Source: an uncultured Senegalimassilia sp. (GTDB taxonomy: Bacteria > Actinomycetota > Coriobacteriia > Coriobacteriales > Eggerthellaceae). Taken from it: 64,000 nucleotides of DNA. The DNA lies in NCBI RefSeq assembly GCF_934636665.1, contig NZ_CAKUAT010000012.1, forward strand, positions 20,460 to 84,459, written 5' to 3'. Under the pieces are notes generated by a model. That model searched no databases. It saw only the letters and a program-made list of their open reading frames with translations, and was not told the DNA's origin. Made by a program: the position numbers and the translations under genes. This document shows positions 27,113 through 35,864 of this stretch, one piece after another (the first letter of the stretch is position 1; each line of letters opens with the position of its first letter).

Positions 27113-27226
27113 CTACTTGTGAAGAAGGTGGACCAAAAGACATGAAAGAAGGCTATAGTCTAGCGACGATTTCTTGGCCGCCTCTTTGACGGCCATCTCG
27201 AGCGCCGCGGGCGTCTTGTATCTCAT
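27113..27226 (-). pseudogene. AbiEii toxin reduced to its N-terminal stub
   Basis: Begins at an ATG overlapping the AbiEi stop (ATGA), MRYKTPAALEMAVKEAAKKS, which is the normal start of an AbiEii nucleotidyltransferase-type toxin. After about 27 codons the homology stops and a TAG at 27113-27115 ends the frame. The nucleotidyltransferase core (normally more than 200 residues) is absent, so the toxin is dead. The deletion endpoint lies about 45 nt from the end of the DUF6933-like gene. Confidence 0.75.
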
Positions 27227-27870
27227 GATCGGCCTTTCTGGTCGGATGCGGAGAGGGCTTTTGCGAGGGGCTCGAGCAGGGCCGCTCGCCGTTTGTTTTC
27301 GCCGAGCTCGTCGAGCAGGCTGCCAAGCTTCGCAGAGTCGATGAGACCTTTGGCCGCGGCGTCGCGGAAGGCGCCTTCGACAAGCGACGGGTCCTCGCAG
27401 TCGAGGCACAGATCGGCAAGCGTTCTCTCGGCGCGGGTGACAGGCAGCCCGCCCATCCAGGCCATGTCGCCTTCGTCGACGTTTCTCACCCCAAAGCGTG
27501 CCGACTCGATTTTTGAGTTGATGCGCTCGGACGCGTAGATGCGGTAGGGGGAGAGGTGGAAGTCCCCGATTCCCAGGAGCCATGCAGCCGTAGAGCCACC
27601 GACGGCCACGCCGTCCCACTTAGCTTGCCGCTCCCATGAGAACGCTGTCGATGCCGTGAGCTTCCAGATCGCGGCCAGCTCGTCGGTCTCCGAGCTCGGC
27701 GCACCAGAGAGGCGATACGCGCCGTGGGCGACGCGCTCGAGGCGCCCGACCTTGCAGGCGTGGGAGAGGGCGTTCCTGCTGATGCCGAGGCGCTGTGCCT
27801 GGGCAGTGGTGAAGACGCCCTCCGATGCCGAGAGCTCGTCGATGGCGGCTATGTTGTTTGCATACTTCAT
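27223..27870 (-). CDS. AbiEi-type (type IV) antitoxin
   Basis: A 215-residue protein: N-terminal winged helix (IDELSASEGVFTTAQAQRLG, ACKVGRLERVAHGAYRLSG) followed by the AbiEi C-terminal domain (VAVGGSTAAWLLGIGDFHLS, LPVTRAERTLADLCLDCEDP). Family role: DNA-binding autorepressor that also neutralises AbiEii. Start is the ATG at 27870; a longer frame to 27948 lacks a site. It appears intact, although the coupled toxin gene behind it is only a stub, so it can no longer serve its toxin and may persist as a repressor or as protection against related toxins. Confidence 0.85.
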   Translation of the reverse strand: MKYANNIAAIDELSASEGVFTTAQAQRLGISRNALSHACKVGRLERVAHGAYRLSGAPSSETDELAAIWKLTASTAFSWERQAKWDGVAVGGSTAAWLLGIGDFHLSPYRIYASERINSKIESARFGVRNVDEGDMAWMGGLPVTRAERTLADLCLDCEDPSLVEGAFRDAAAKGLIDSAKLGSLLDELGENKRRAALLEPLAKALSASDQKGRS

Positions 27871-28068
27871 GTTGCGATTGTACGAAAATTTCAGACATTT
27901 GCAACATCGAAGTGTCACACGCCGACTATGCGATTGAAGCAGGGCCAATCGAAGGGGGACAACGCCGCGTTGATTCTGGCCTTATTGAAAATCTCGCCAC
28001 GCGATTCACTCAGATTTGCCGTTTCGCTAAATCGCTGGGTTTGTGTATGCGTCGACGCTGATGCGAAG

Positions 28069-28106
28069 AATCGTCCCATTGGGAATCTGTCCCAATGGGA
28101 CGATTT
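28069..28106. repeat. composite element hairpin, copy 3
   Basis: Stem AATCGTCCCATTGGGA with its complement around a 5-6 nt loop. It is the third version of the hairpins at 4008 and 7577, with compensating changes (CTC/GAG to CCC/GGG) that keep pairing. It lies about 200 nt upstream of the AbiEi start on the opposite strand. Confidence 0.7.
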
Positions 28107-28243
28107 GCTATTCGGTTTGAAGGCGGCTTTTCGGAGCCGATTCATCGCCGATGACGATCAGAATGAGTTGCAAAAGTCTGGAGATTCAAACTCTAGAAAA
28201 CAGATAGTTCAGCTATCTAGTCGGAGCATTTCTGCAGGTAATC

Positions 28244-28432
28244 TTGTTTTTCGTCTTGGCAAAAGGGATGAGCGTCGTGGGCCCGCGCCCTGCGCTGCCG
28301 AACGAGGTGGCAACCTACAACGATTACCAGCGCCAAAGGCTGCTGGTGAAACCCGGCATGACCTGCTATTGGCAAACCCGTCGAAACCGCGACTCCATAA
28401 CCTTCGACGAGTGGGTTGACTTGGATCTGTGA
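28244..28432 (+). pseudogene. C-terminal fragment of a bacterial sugar transferase, second copy
   Basis: Reads FFVLAKGMSVVGPRPALPNE then RQRLLVKPGMTCYWQTRRN and FDEWVDLDL before a stop at 28430-28432. It is almost identical to the fragment at 7768-7962 and enters at the same KGM junction. No catalytic N-terminal region exists. Confidence 0.8.
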
Positions 28433-28538
28433 GACGGGTAAGAACGTGTCGGCGGTCAAGGTCGATCGCTACCTACAGCAGCTGGGTTTTCGCATGGTGA
28501 TCGTGCCCAAGGGCGCGGACGTGGATGTGACCGAATGA
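28431..28538 (+). pseudogene. 3' end of an HTH-type regulator gene
   Basis: Frame VSAVKVDRYLQQLGFRMVIV then PKGADVDVTE and a stop. This resembles the tail of short XRE-type regulators/antitoxins that end in a beta-hairpin (GxxMVIVPK). There is no start and no HTH left. It is fused directly to the end of the sugar-transferase remnant. Confidence 0.45.
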
Positions 28539-28568
28539 GGCGGCGTTAACCTCGGCGGGCGCGAAAAC

Positions 28569-29549
28569 TCATTGCGGGGTGTCGGGCCGCCTTTCAACAA
28601 CCTCTATTTTGCCATCCATGCCGGCTATCCAGCCGCGGAACTGGGGGCTGTCGATTACCTTTACCCGCACGCGTGCGGTTTTGCCGTCAGGATTCACCGC
28701 AACATGCCCTTTGAGCCTGTCTCCGAAATGGTCGTACAGCGGGTTCATCATCTTCTGTTCGTTGACCTGAAGCGTTATCCATTTCGATGTTCCTAGAAAC
28801 ATGCCGAACTGCGTGCATTCGAAATCCTCCAGGTCGAAAGCGTTGATTTTCGCGCTTACTGCGCCGTCCACGCAGGTGTCGAGAACTTGTTCCATGCGAT
28901 CGAGTCGCCGCGCTATGACCTTATCGCGCTCTTCGCTGAAGGAAACCATATAGTAGCAGTCGTTGATGTGCGTGAGCAGAATCGGGGTTTCCGTCTTGGT
29001 CTCCCTGTATCGGGATTTCTTCTCCAGGTCGAATCCTATGTCAAGATACTCGAAGGATACCTTGTGCCGCGGCGATGCGGCTAGCGCCCCTTGGATAACC
29101 TCGATATTGTGAAATACCTGATCATTCTTGGTTTTTGGTCGGCGACCCAGGCGAATCTCGGCTTTCAGGGATTGCGATTCGCCATGCAACCCAAGGGCAA
29201 GAATGGACTCCACAAGGTCTCTTGACGTTTGCTCATCGATCGATCTGGAGCTTTGAACGATGTCGATAAGCATCTTGAGCTCGTTTTGCTGAAACCGCCG
29301 CGAGGAAACGTAATACTCGAATGTGTGGTGCTTTTCTCGTGTGATGTCGATTCCGAAATCCTGCAACGTTTTGATGTCGCTGCGAATCGCGCGCTGGTTC
29401 GCTTCGGTGTGGGGCAAGCCAAGCCTATCGAGCAGTTGCTTGACGGAGAACCGATGCGTTCGGTCGCTCTCTTCTTCGAGAATCGTCTTTACCGTCATAA
29501 GGCGGTGCTTATGCTTGGCTCCACATCGGTTTGACTGCTTGCTGGTCAT
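28569..29549 (-). CDS. HTH-WYL domain transcriptional regulator
   Basis: A 326-residue regulator. The N-terminal winged helix (VKQLLDRLGLPHTEANQRAI, RSDIKTLQDFGIDITREK) is followed by the WYL region (VSFEYLDIGFDLEKKSRYRE, then PILLTHINDCYYMVSFSEE) and a C-terminal WCX-like extension. Start ATG at 29549 follows AAGGACGGCACC. WYL proteins bind nucleic-acid ligands or nucleotides and commonly control defence loci. It is divergent from the DdmDE-like operon 271 nt away, so it is the obvious candidate regulator of that operon. Confidence 0.85.
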   Translation of the reverse strand: MTSKQSNRCGAKHKHRLMTVKTILEEESDRTHRFSVKQLLDRLGLPHTEANQRAIRSDIKTLQDFGIDITREKHHTFEYYVSSRRFQQNELKMLIDIVQSSRSIDEQTSRDLVESILALGLHGESQSLKAEIRLGRRPKTKNDQVFHNIEVIQGALAASPRHKVSFEYLDIGFDLEKKSRYRETKTETPILLTHINDCYYMVSFSEERDKVIARRLDRMEQVLDTCVDGAVSAKINAFDLEDFECTQFGMFLGTSKWITLQVNEQKMMNPLYDHFGDRLKGHVAVNPDGKTARVRVKVIDSPQFRGWIAGMDGKIEVVERRPDTPQ

Positions 29550-29700
29550 GGTGCCGTCCTTGCTGAAAAGCCGTTATAACGACCTGATAAGGTCGTGAAA
29601 ATTCTAACCCGTTGACTACGCTTATGAGCAACCATTTATGCAAATGGCCTGATGACCTCGGTAAAAACGAACTGGTGTGCAGGTATGCGTGAACAGGGAC

Positions 29701-29786
29701 GGTGAACAGGGGACGGAGGTGTGTTCAGGATGCGTCTTCGGGAAGTGCAAGCCTTTTCCTGAACACACCTCCGTCCCCTGTTCACC
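29701..29786. repeat. dispersed palindrome, copy 1 (30-bp perfect arms)
   Basis: Left arm 29701-29730 starts GGTGAACAGGGGACGGAGGT; right arm 29757-29786 is its exact complement; 26-nt loop. A partial extra GTGAACAGGGAC precedes it at 29689. Related copies occur at 35747-35830, 55979-56005 (one arm), 59231-59256 (one arm) and 61863-61916. It stands immediately upstream of the DdmD-like gene. Confidence 0.85.
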
Positions 29787-29819
29787 CTGTTCGCCTAGCG
29801 GAAACGATTGGAGGCAGGT

Positions 29820-32800
29820 GTGGCGGAAATGGAGAAAGCAAGGAAGCATTCGGGGATTGAGCGGGTTTTGGGCCAGTCCATCGGCGTTGATCCTGAGCAA
29901 TGCGGGCTGCTTTTGCTGGCTGGCCCGGTTGGCGCGGGCAAGACGTACTCGTCTATGAGCCATATCGCTGATCAGCTTATAGCGTTCGGACCGAAGTGCA
30001 GGCGGTTCGTCTTTGTGACGAACGTGAAGCGGAATCTTCCCGTTGACGAGTTGCTGCAAATCCTCGATGAGCGCGGCCACCCCGAGCTTGCCGCGTACGT
30101 GGTTAAGCTCGACTCGAATCTAGGGATGTTCCAAAGCAATATCAACGCCGCAAAAGGCGTTATGCCAAGCGCCCCGTTCTCCTATTGGAAAAAAGGACCC
30201 AAGAAGCCCGGGTCGAATGAGCGCGCGGTCATCAAGGCCGAATTCAACATTCGGAACCTTCCCGAGCTGCAAGAAGCGGAGAGGCTGCAGCGGATTCTCG
30301 AGGAGACGAGGAACCTCCCTCTGCATGTCGGTGCTGCTCGGCGCAAGGCAATCGAAGGCGCTGAGGAGGAAGCGGAGAAGGCCGAGAGCAAGCTTCGACG
30401 ACACATTTCGTCGGTATTTGCGTCCATGTGCAAGCTTGATGAAGACGGCTACCGCTTGATGACGCGGCAGGAGAAACGCGAACTTGTCGAGAAAAGCGCC
30501 TGGTGGGAATGGCTAAGAGTGCTGTATCCGTCGGTCCTGACGCACAAGAAGCGCGTGCTGTTCATGAGCGTGAACAAGCTGCTGGTGAAAAACTCCCCCA
30601 TCATCGAGCCGTCGGAAAGCATTTGGGAAAGCGACTTGCTAAAGGGATCAGTCGTGATCATCGACGAGTTCGAGCTATCGAAGAGCGTCATCAACGACTT
30701 CCTGATTCGCGAAAGCGTTGGCAAGATGGCCGACATGGTAAGCATGCTCCGCATGCTTATGGGCCGCGCGCTCGAGGGTCGCCAGATCGACGGCAAGGGC
30801 GGCGACGGCGACGCGGGTGCGGCGTTCACGAGCGAGCTGTTCCGCAGCCCTTCGAACAGGATCGGCTGCGGGCCTGAGCTTCGTGCGGAGTTCGGCGCCA
30901 TCGTGAACGCCGCGGAAGAGGCGTATCTCGAACTGCACCTGGACAAACAGTTCCGCCTGAGCGACAGGCTGCGCTATAGGAACCAGCCGTTTCTCTTCAA
31001 CGACTTCCAAAGCCATATCGTCGATGTCGAAGACAGTTCATGGTCGGCGATCCGTTTCCTTGAAAGCCAGAACACCATCGAATTCGGTTCGGGCACTCCG
31101 CCCTATGCTGGGGGCGAGGCTTCGATAACGGGGCTACGTGAAGTCGATTCCTACTCCGTCCCGTTGTTGCTGAGCAGGCTCGAAGGCCTTGTCAGATGGA
31201 TCGTCAGCTGGATCGCCCGCGTCGCTGAGAATTACCAAGCGGTCGTGGCCGAGGACGCCGATCAGGGAAAGCGTCCCGAAATCAGTTTTGACCAGGCTGT
31301 CGGCACGGTGCTGTCCGAGCTCAACATGATGGACGAGGTGCATGGCGAGCTGAACCCGGCGCGTCGGCGCGTCATCGAGATGGCGCATGAGGAGCGGGCG
31401 CGCCGCGCGGCGGTCGATGACGGGGCAAGGGATGATGATCCGGCAGATTTGAGCTTGTATCACAAGGGCTTCAGGGTGCACTCGTTCACCGAGTCCGCGA
31501 AGCATGACACGTTAACGCGTATGGAGCGCTGTGCGCTTTCTTGCACGGCAGAGCGCAAACTCATCGAGTTGAGTCGCCGCAACTTCGTGGTGGGCATTTC
31601 TGCGTCCTTGGATATACCGTCTGTTCTGGGCAATTACGATATCGATTACATCAAGGCGGCTCTCGGCGACCGATGCATCTTGCTGGATGCAGCCCAGCGA
31701 CAGGGGATCGAGGAAGACTACCGACGCAGCGTAAGCCGCTACGATAACGTGGAAATCCGCGTCAGCAAGATTTCCGACGTGGATTCCGAGGGGGAGTACA
31801 GCGAGAAGGCGTGGCTTGCCGTGCTCGATGATGCGGTGGTTGCTCGCAAGGCTTTCAACAAGGTTGCGATGGACTTTTCCACCGCTGACGGACGCTTGAC
31901 GTTCGGGCAGCGGCGAGTGTTGAAGGTTTGCGCCGCGTTCAAGGGATTCTGGAAGGCCGATGATGCTCGCGCCATGCTTTGCGTTTTGAATGCGTTGCCG
32001 AAGGCCGGCGGAAGCGGGTTCGACCTGATGAAGCTCAAAGACGTGTTCGGGATGGTCTTCGAGCAGCTAGGGATCGACGGCAACGTGGATGACGCGTTTT
32101 ACGTTCTCGGCGGCGGCAACGAGGAGTTTGAACGCGCGAAGAAGCAGGCGCTTTCGCGTTTGGCGGCGGGTGAGAAGCTGTTCGTGATCACGGCGTATCA
32201 ATCCGCGGGTGCGGGGCAAAACCTGCAATACAAGATTCCCGAAGGCGCAACCCCCGTTCAAATCAACGATCGCCCCGCATCTGAGGAAATGGATTTCGAT
32301 TGCCTGTACGTGGAGGCCCCAACCCATACATCCCCGGTGATCACCGGAAACGAGAAGGTGGACGAATACCAGGTAGTGCACCATATCTTGGGATGCGAGT
32401 ACCTGTACGAGAATGCTGAAATCAGCAGAGGGGCGTTGCTCAGGAGCGTTTCGGAGGCGTTGCGCGCGCTTGGCGGTTCCGGGGTGGATTACGGCTACAA
32501 GGCAACCGATAGCGCGCGGCTGTTCGGGGCGAAGCAGGTGTATCAGGCTGTGGGCCGTTTGAGCAGGACCAACATGAAGATGCCGGTGATTAGGCTGTTT
32601 GTCGACGCCGGCCTTATGGAAGGCGTTCCCTTGGGCGTGCTGAAGTCGTGCGGGCTTACGTTCACGCCCGAGTTCGGGGCGTTGGTGGACGCGTTTGACG
32701 AGCCGATTCCCCAGTCTTCGAAGGATGTCAAGCGCTTGCAGCGCAGGGCGGCGCGCGCGTCCGACAGGTCGCGGGCCTGCATTAACTCGCTTTTGGGCTC

Positions 32801-33572
32801 CGGCTGGCGGGACGATGCTCGCAAGGCGTGGTTTGACCTGGGGAATCAGGTTCTCAAGCATCCGACGCTTCCCGATAGCTGGAACGAGGTCCCGTATATG
32901 GAGCGGTGTTATTACGTCGAGCTTGATGCGAAAAGGACGTCGTATCGGTACACCGCAAAAGATGATTTCGCGTCGGTCGAGGTGCTCTTCGATCCACCCG
33001 CCGGTACAAAAAGCTTCGAAGTGAGCGAAAAAGCCGCGCGCCTGGACGTGCTCATGCGCATTCCTGGTATGCGGAGCTATTTCGAGCAGTGCGGATACGC
33101 TACGAAATGGGAGGCTTCGACAAGGATCATGACCCCCATTGTTGCCGAGAGCATCTACAAGGGGCGCCTTGGCGAAGTGTGCGGGCGTTTCGTCCTCGAG
33201 CAAAGCGGCATTGCGGTCGCGGATATCGACGACGCTTTCAGGTTCGAGAAATTCGACTTCGTGCTGCCTGGCACGCTGGGCGACCAAGAGGTGTTTATCG
33301 ATTTCAAGCACTGGAAAAAGCAGTCGGATAGAACGGGGTGGGACTCGGAGAAGCTTATCGATTGGGTGTTCGCGAAGATGGAGGCGATCGACGCCAAGAA
33401 GGCTATCGTCGCTAACGTTTTGCTTCCTGACGAGGGCGATTATCGGGAGACGTACCGTTCAAAAGACGGGCGAAGGCTTCTTGTGGTGCCTGCGCTCGTC
33501 AAAGGCGACTGCTCATTCGACGAAACGGCGATTCAGGCTATAAGGAGGTTTATCGATGGCGTTGTTGACTAA
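29820..33572 (+). CDS. DdmD-like helicase-nuclease of an anti-plasmid system
   Basis: A 1,250-residue SF2-type helicase with C-terminal nuclease. Walker A LLLAGPVGAGKTYSS at about residues 33-47; Walker B VVIIDEFE at about 278-285; motif V TAYQSAGAGQNLQY near 790; motif VI QAVGRLSR near 908. The end carries FEKFDFVLPG then EVFIDFKHWK (about 1143-1164), a PD-(D/E)XK signature. Size, domain order and the overlapping downstream Argonaute-like gene match DdmD of DdmDE, where an Argonaute guides a helicase-nuclease to plasmid DNA. Start chosen as GTG 29820, five bases after GGAGG; TTG 29808 and ATG 29829 are alternatives. The N-terminal insert at residues 170-210 is highly charged. Identification is from architecture, not a search. 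Confidence 0.75.
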   Translation: MAEMEKARKHSGIERVLGQSIGVDPEQCGLLLLAGPVGAGKTYSSMSHIADQLIAFGPKCRRFVFVTNVKRNLPVDELLQILDERGHPELAAYVVKLDSNLGMFQSNINAAKGVMPSAPFSYWKKGPKKPGSNERAVIKAEFNIRNLPELQEAERLQRILEETRNLPLHVGAARRKAIEGAEEEAEKAESKLRRHISSVFASMCKLDEDGYRLMTRQEKRELVEKSAWWEWLRVLYPSVLTHKKRVLFMSVNKLLVKNSPIIEPSESIWESDLLKGSVVIIDEFELSKSVINDFLIRESVGKMADMVSMLRMLMGRALEGRQIDGKGGDGDAGAAFTSELFRSPSNRIGCGPELRAEFGAIVNAAEEAYLELHLDKQFRLSDRLRYRNQPFLFNDFQSHIVDVEDSSWSAIRFLESQNTIEFGSGTPPYAGGEASITGLREVDSYSVPLLLSRLEGLVRWIVSWIARVAENYQAVVAEDADQGKRPEISFDQAVGTVLSELNMMDEVHGELNPARRRVIEMAHEERARRAAVDDGARDDDPADLSLYHKGFRVHSFTESAKHDTLTRMERCALSCTAERKLIELSRRNFVVGISASLDIPSVLGNYDIDYIKAALGDRCILLDAAQRQGIEEDYRRSVSRYDNVEIRVSKISDVDSEGEYSEKAWLAVLDDAVVARKAFNKVAMDFSTADGRLTFGQRRVLKVCAAFKGFWKADDARAMLCVLNALPKAGGSGFDLMKLKDVFGMVFEQLGIDGNVDDAFYVLGGGNEEFERAKKQALSRLAAGEKLFVITAYQSAGAGQNLQYKIPEGATPVQINDRPASEEMDFDCLYVEAPTHTSPVITGNEKVDEYQVVHHILGCEYLYENAEISRGALLRSVSEALRALGGSGVDYGYKATDSARLFGAKQVYQAVGRLSRTNMKMPVIRLFVDAGLMEGVPLGVLKSCGLTFTPEFGALVDAFDEPIPQSSKDVKRLQRRAARASDRSRACINSLLGSGWRDDARKAWFDLGNQVLKHPTLPDSWNEVPYMERCYYVELDAKRTSYRYTAKDDFASVEVLFDPPAGTKSFEVSEKAARLDVLMRIPGMRSYFEQCGYATKWEASTRIMTPIVAESIYKGRLGEVCGRFVLEQSGIAVADIDDAFRFEKFDFVLPGTLGDQEVFIDFKHWKKQSDRTGWDSEKLIDWVFAKMEAIDAKKAIVANVLLPDEGDYRETYRSKDGRRLLVVPALVKGDCSFDETAIQAIRRFIDGVVD

Positions 33573-35724
33573 CAAGCTGAGCATTTCCTTGGTGCACGAG
33601 GAGTTTGACAAGCGGTATGACGTGTTCGAGGTGACGAAAGAGGGCAAAGGGCATCTTTCTTGGTCGTCGCGCGTTTTCGAGGCGTTTGGCGCCCCGTATA
33701 TCCTTTCGATTCTCGGTCAAGGTGGGGATGACCCGTTCTATATCCTTGCCCCAAAAGGCATCGTGTCGGTGAGGGGGCTCCGCGATCATTTCGAGAAAAG
33801 CTACGGCGGTGTTATCGAGGATGAGGATTTGGAGTCAGCCGACGTGGCAACAAGCCTGCTTCCAAAACAGGTGCCAAGCCGCAATGTGTCAGAGCATATT
33901 TTGGTGCAGCTGCTGCTTAACGCGCTTTTTGCGGGCAACAGCGAGAACGGCCCGTCCCTGCAAAACGTCGCCGGGCACCTCTATTGCTTCAAAACAGGCA
34001 GGGATTGGGTTAAGAAGACGAAGAGCGGGCGCAATCTGCACATTATCGGACTGGAGCTCAAGGTGACGCCGGAATCGTTGCTGAAGGTGAATGTTAGAAC
34101 GTTCACCAGGGCAAATGCCGCCGGTCTGATATTCGATGGCAGGAAGAAAAGCGAGTACCCGCGGTACGTGGTCGACTTCGATGGCCCAACTATGCGTCGT
34201 GCTTCCCCAGGTGAAAGCCCTGAGGCCGACAACGTTTTCATTCAGAAGCAGTACGAGGGGCAGAAAAGCAAGATCCCGTTTTTGAAATACGGCAATCGAA
34301 AGGCTTTTGCGAACTCGAAATGCGGGGTTATCCAAGAGGTCGTCGAGCGGTTTAACGAGACGTATGCGGGCATGGCGAGCATATCTTTCAAGGCGATTGA
34401 TGATTCCAAGCGCGCGCCCGTTCCCAAGAAGCTGATGAAAGCCGATTACCTCGCGTGGTTCGCGCGAGACGAGTACGTGGTGGTTGACGTTGCTAAAGAC
34501 GGCGCAAGCAGGAAGGCGTGCGAATTTGTTGCCGATTGGCTTGCGTTCGATGAGTATCTCAGCGTGCGTCCGCGCATTGTGGACAGTGCCGTCGCCGGTG
34601 CCAACAACCTGCTGATCCTTCATGAGAAAGCGTATTACGAGGACCGGGGGATCAACGACCCCTATGTTGCTTCCGTGCTTGAAGGCGCAGCGTGCCAGCA
34701 TTTGACCGTCGAGACCGTGCAATCTGAGTTCGGTAAGCCGAAGGAAGACAGTGGCATGCGTTTCGTCATTCCGAAATGCCTGGTCGAAGCCGCGGTTAAG
34801 CGCGATATTTGCGATGCTGCTATGCGCTTGTACGATTGGAGCGCGCTCGAGTGCGACGGTCCGCTGGTTTTTGCACTTTGCGGGCCCGAGTCGAAGGAGG
34901 AAAAGAAGGAGCGCGAGAGGGACAAGTCGCCAAGGCGCTATTCGTTTCTTGAGGTGAGCTCGGCGGGCGCACTGGCGTTCTATCAGGGATGTTCGGACAA
35001 CGCGGCCTCGGGTTCCAAGTGGGATAAGCTCGCAGATGTGTTTACAAGCGAGTGGTCGTCTGAGACGGAGGGTTTTGCGATCAACGCCGCCGGCGACATC
35101 GATGCGATCGAGCTGACGGATGGATTTCCCATTCCCGACCTTGCCACGATTAAGCGCGCTGTGGAGAGCATCGACTGGTCGCTGCCGAAAAGCGACGTGC
35201 TCGAGGCGGTATCCACTCTTACGGAAGACCCTGCTATCGACATCGCATTGCGGGCACTGTGCGAGTGGGTTTCCGAGATGCCGGATTCTTTGGTGAAGGC
35301 ATCGAAGCTCAACTCGTTGGTTGTGGATGCTGCAAAGATGGTCGATGAGAAATACCCGGCGCGGCGTATTCGAGAATTGGTTGACGCTCGGCTGGAGGAG
35401 CGGTTCTCAAGGCGCCTTTTGACCGGCGTGCCCCGCGACAAGGAAGCGCTTGCGACAACGTACGAGCCGATCGTCAAGATGCATTGCGTTCGGGAAGACG
35501 ATTCGCTGCTGTATTGGGTGAGCAACTTCGATGGCCTAAGCCGGATGGGTCGGGAAAACGGCTGCGTCATCAGGAGTGTTCGCAGCGTCAACGGCGAGAA
35601 CCCGTTCTTCGCGGATTTGCTCGAAACGCTCGTTGTGCCCATCGCGCGCCTGGGCAACGCCTCGGTGCTGCCGCTGCCCTTCAAGTACCTCCGCGAATGG
35701 ATGGAGAACGTAGCGGTGGAGTGA
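33556..35724 (+). CDS. DdmE-like Argonaute-type partner protein
   Basis: A 722-residue protein overlapping the helicase gene by 17 nt, with AAGGAGG seven bases before its ATG, so the two are co-expressed. The N-terminal half has beta-rich blocks (LSWSSRVFEAFGAPYILSIL, LHIIGLELKVTPESLLKVNV). A MID-like segment NLLILHEKAYYEDRGINDPY then GAACQHLTVETVQ lies near residue 350-385. VIPKCLVEAAVKRDICDAAM and YSFLEVSSAGALAFYQG follow as expected for a PIWI-like fold, and the C-terminus ends LPLPFKYLREWMENVAVE. I could not pick out a DEDX tetrad, consistent with the catalytically inactive DdmE. Size (about 700) fits. Divergence is high, so a structure-based check would settle it. Confidence 0.65.
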   Translation: MALLTNKLSISLVHEEFDKRYDVFEVTKEGKGHLSWSSRVFEAFGAPYILSILGQGGDDPFYILAPKGIVSVRGLRDHFEKSYGGVIEDEDLESADVATSLLPKQVPSRNVSEHILVQLLLNALFAGNSENGPSLQNVAGHLYCFKTGRDWVKKTKSGRNLHIIGLELKVTPESLLKVNVRTFTRANAAGLIFDGRKKSEYPRYVVDFDGPTMRRASPGESPEADNVFIQKQYEGQKSKIPFLKYGNRKAFANSKCGVIQEVVERFNETYAGMASISFKAIDDSKRAPVPKKLMKADYLAWFARDEYVVVDVAKDGASRKACEFVADWLAFDEYLSVRPRIVDSAVAGANNLLILHEKAYYEDRGINDPYVASVLEGAACQHLTVETVQSEFGKPKEDSGMRFVIPKCLVEAAVKRDICDAAMRLYDWSALECDGPLVFALCGPESKEEKKERERDKSPRRYSFLEVSSAGALAFYQGCSDNAASGSKWDKLADVFTSEWSSETEGFAINAAGDIDAIELTDGFPIPDLATIKRAVESIDWSLPKSDVLEAVSTLTEDPAIDIALRALCEWVSEMPDSLVKASKLNSLVVDAAKMVDEKYPARRIRELVDARLEERFSRRLLTGVPRDKEALATTYEPIVKMHCVREDDSLLYWVSNFDGLSRMGRENGCVIRSVRSVNGENPFFADLLETLVVPIARLGNASVLPLPFKYLREWMENVAVE

Positions 35725-35746
35725 GAGTGACTGAGCGGGGGGAGGC

Positions 35747-35830
35747 GTGAACAGGGGACGGAGGTGCGTTCAGAATGCAACTTTGCGAAATGCAAGCCTT
35801 TCCCTGAACACACCTCCGTCCCCTGTTCTC
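35747..35830. repeat. dispersed palindrome, copy 2
   Basis: Arms 35747-35773 (GTGAACAGGGGACGGAGGTG...) and 35804-35830 are inverted with one or two mismatches; the loop shares GAAATGCAAGCCTTTCCC with the loop of copy 1 (GAAGTGCAAGCCTTTTCC). It sits 23 nt after the DdmE-like stop, so the two palindromes bracket the two-gene system in direct orientation. It could also act as a terminator, though there is no T-tract. Confidence 0.85.
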
Positions 35831-35864
35831 GCTGGCCGTTGTCGCGCGACTTCGCCCTTTCGCC

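Noticed and set aside
32067..33311. 414-codon antisense frame within the DdmD-like gene
   Set aside because: The plus strand carries helicase motifs V/VI and nuclease motifs in this interval.
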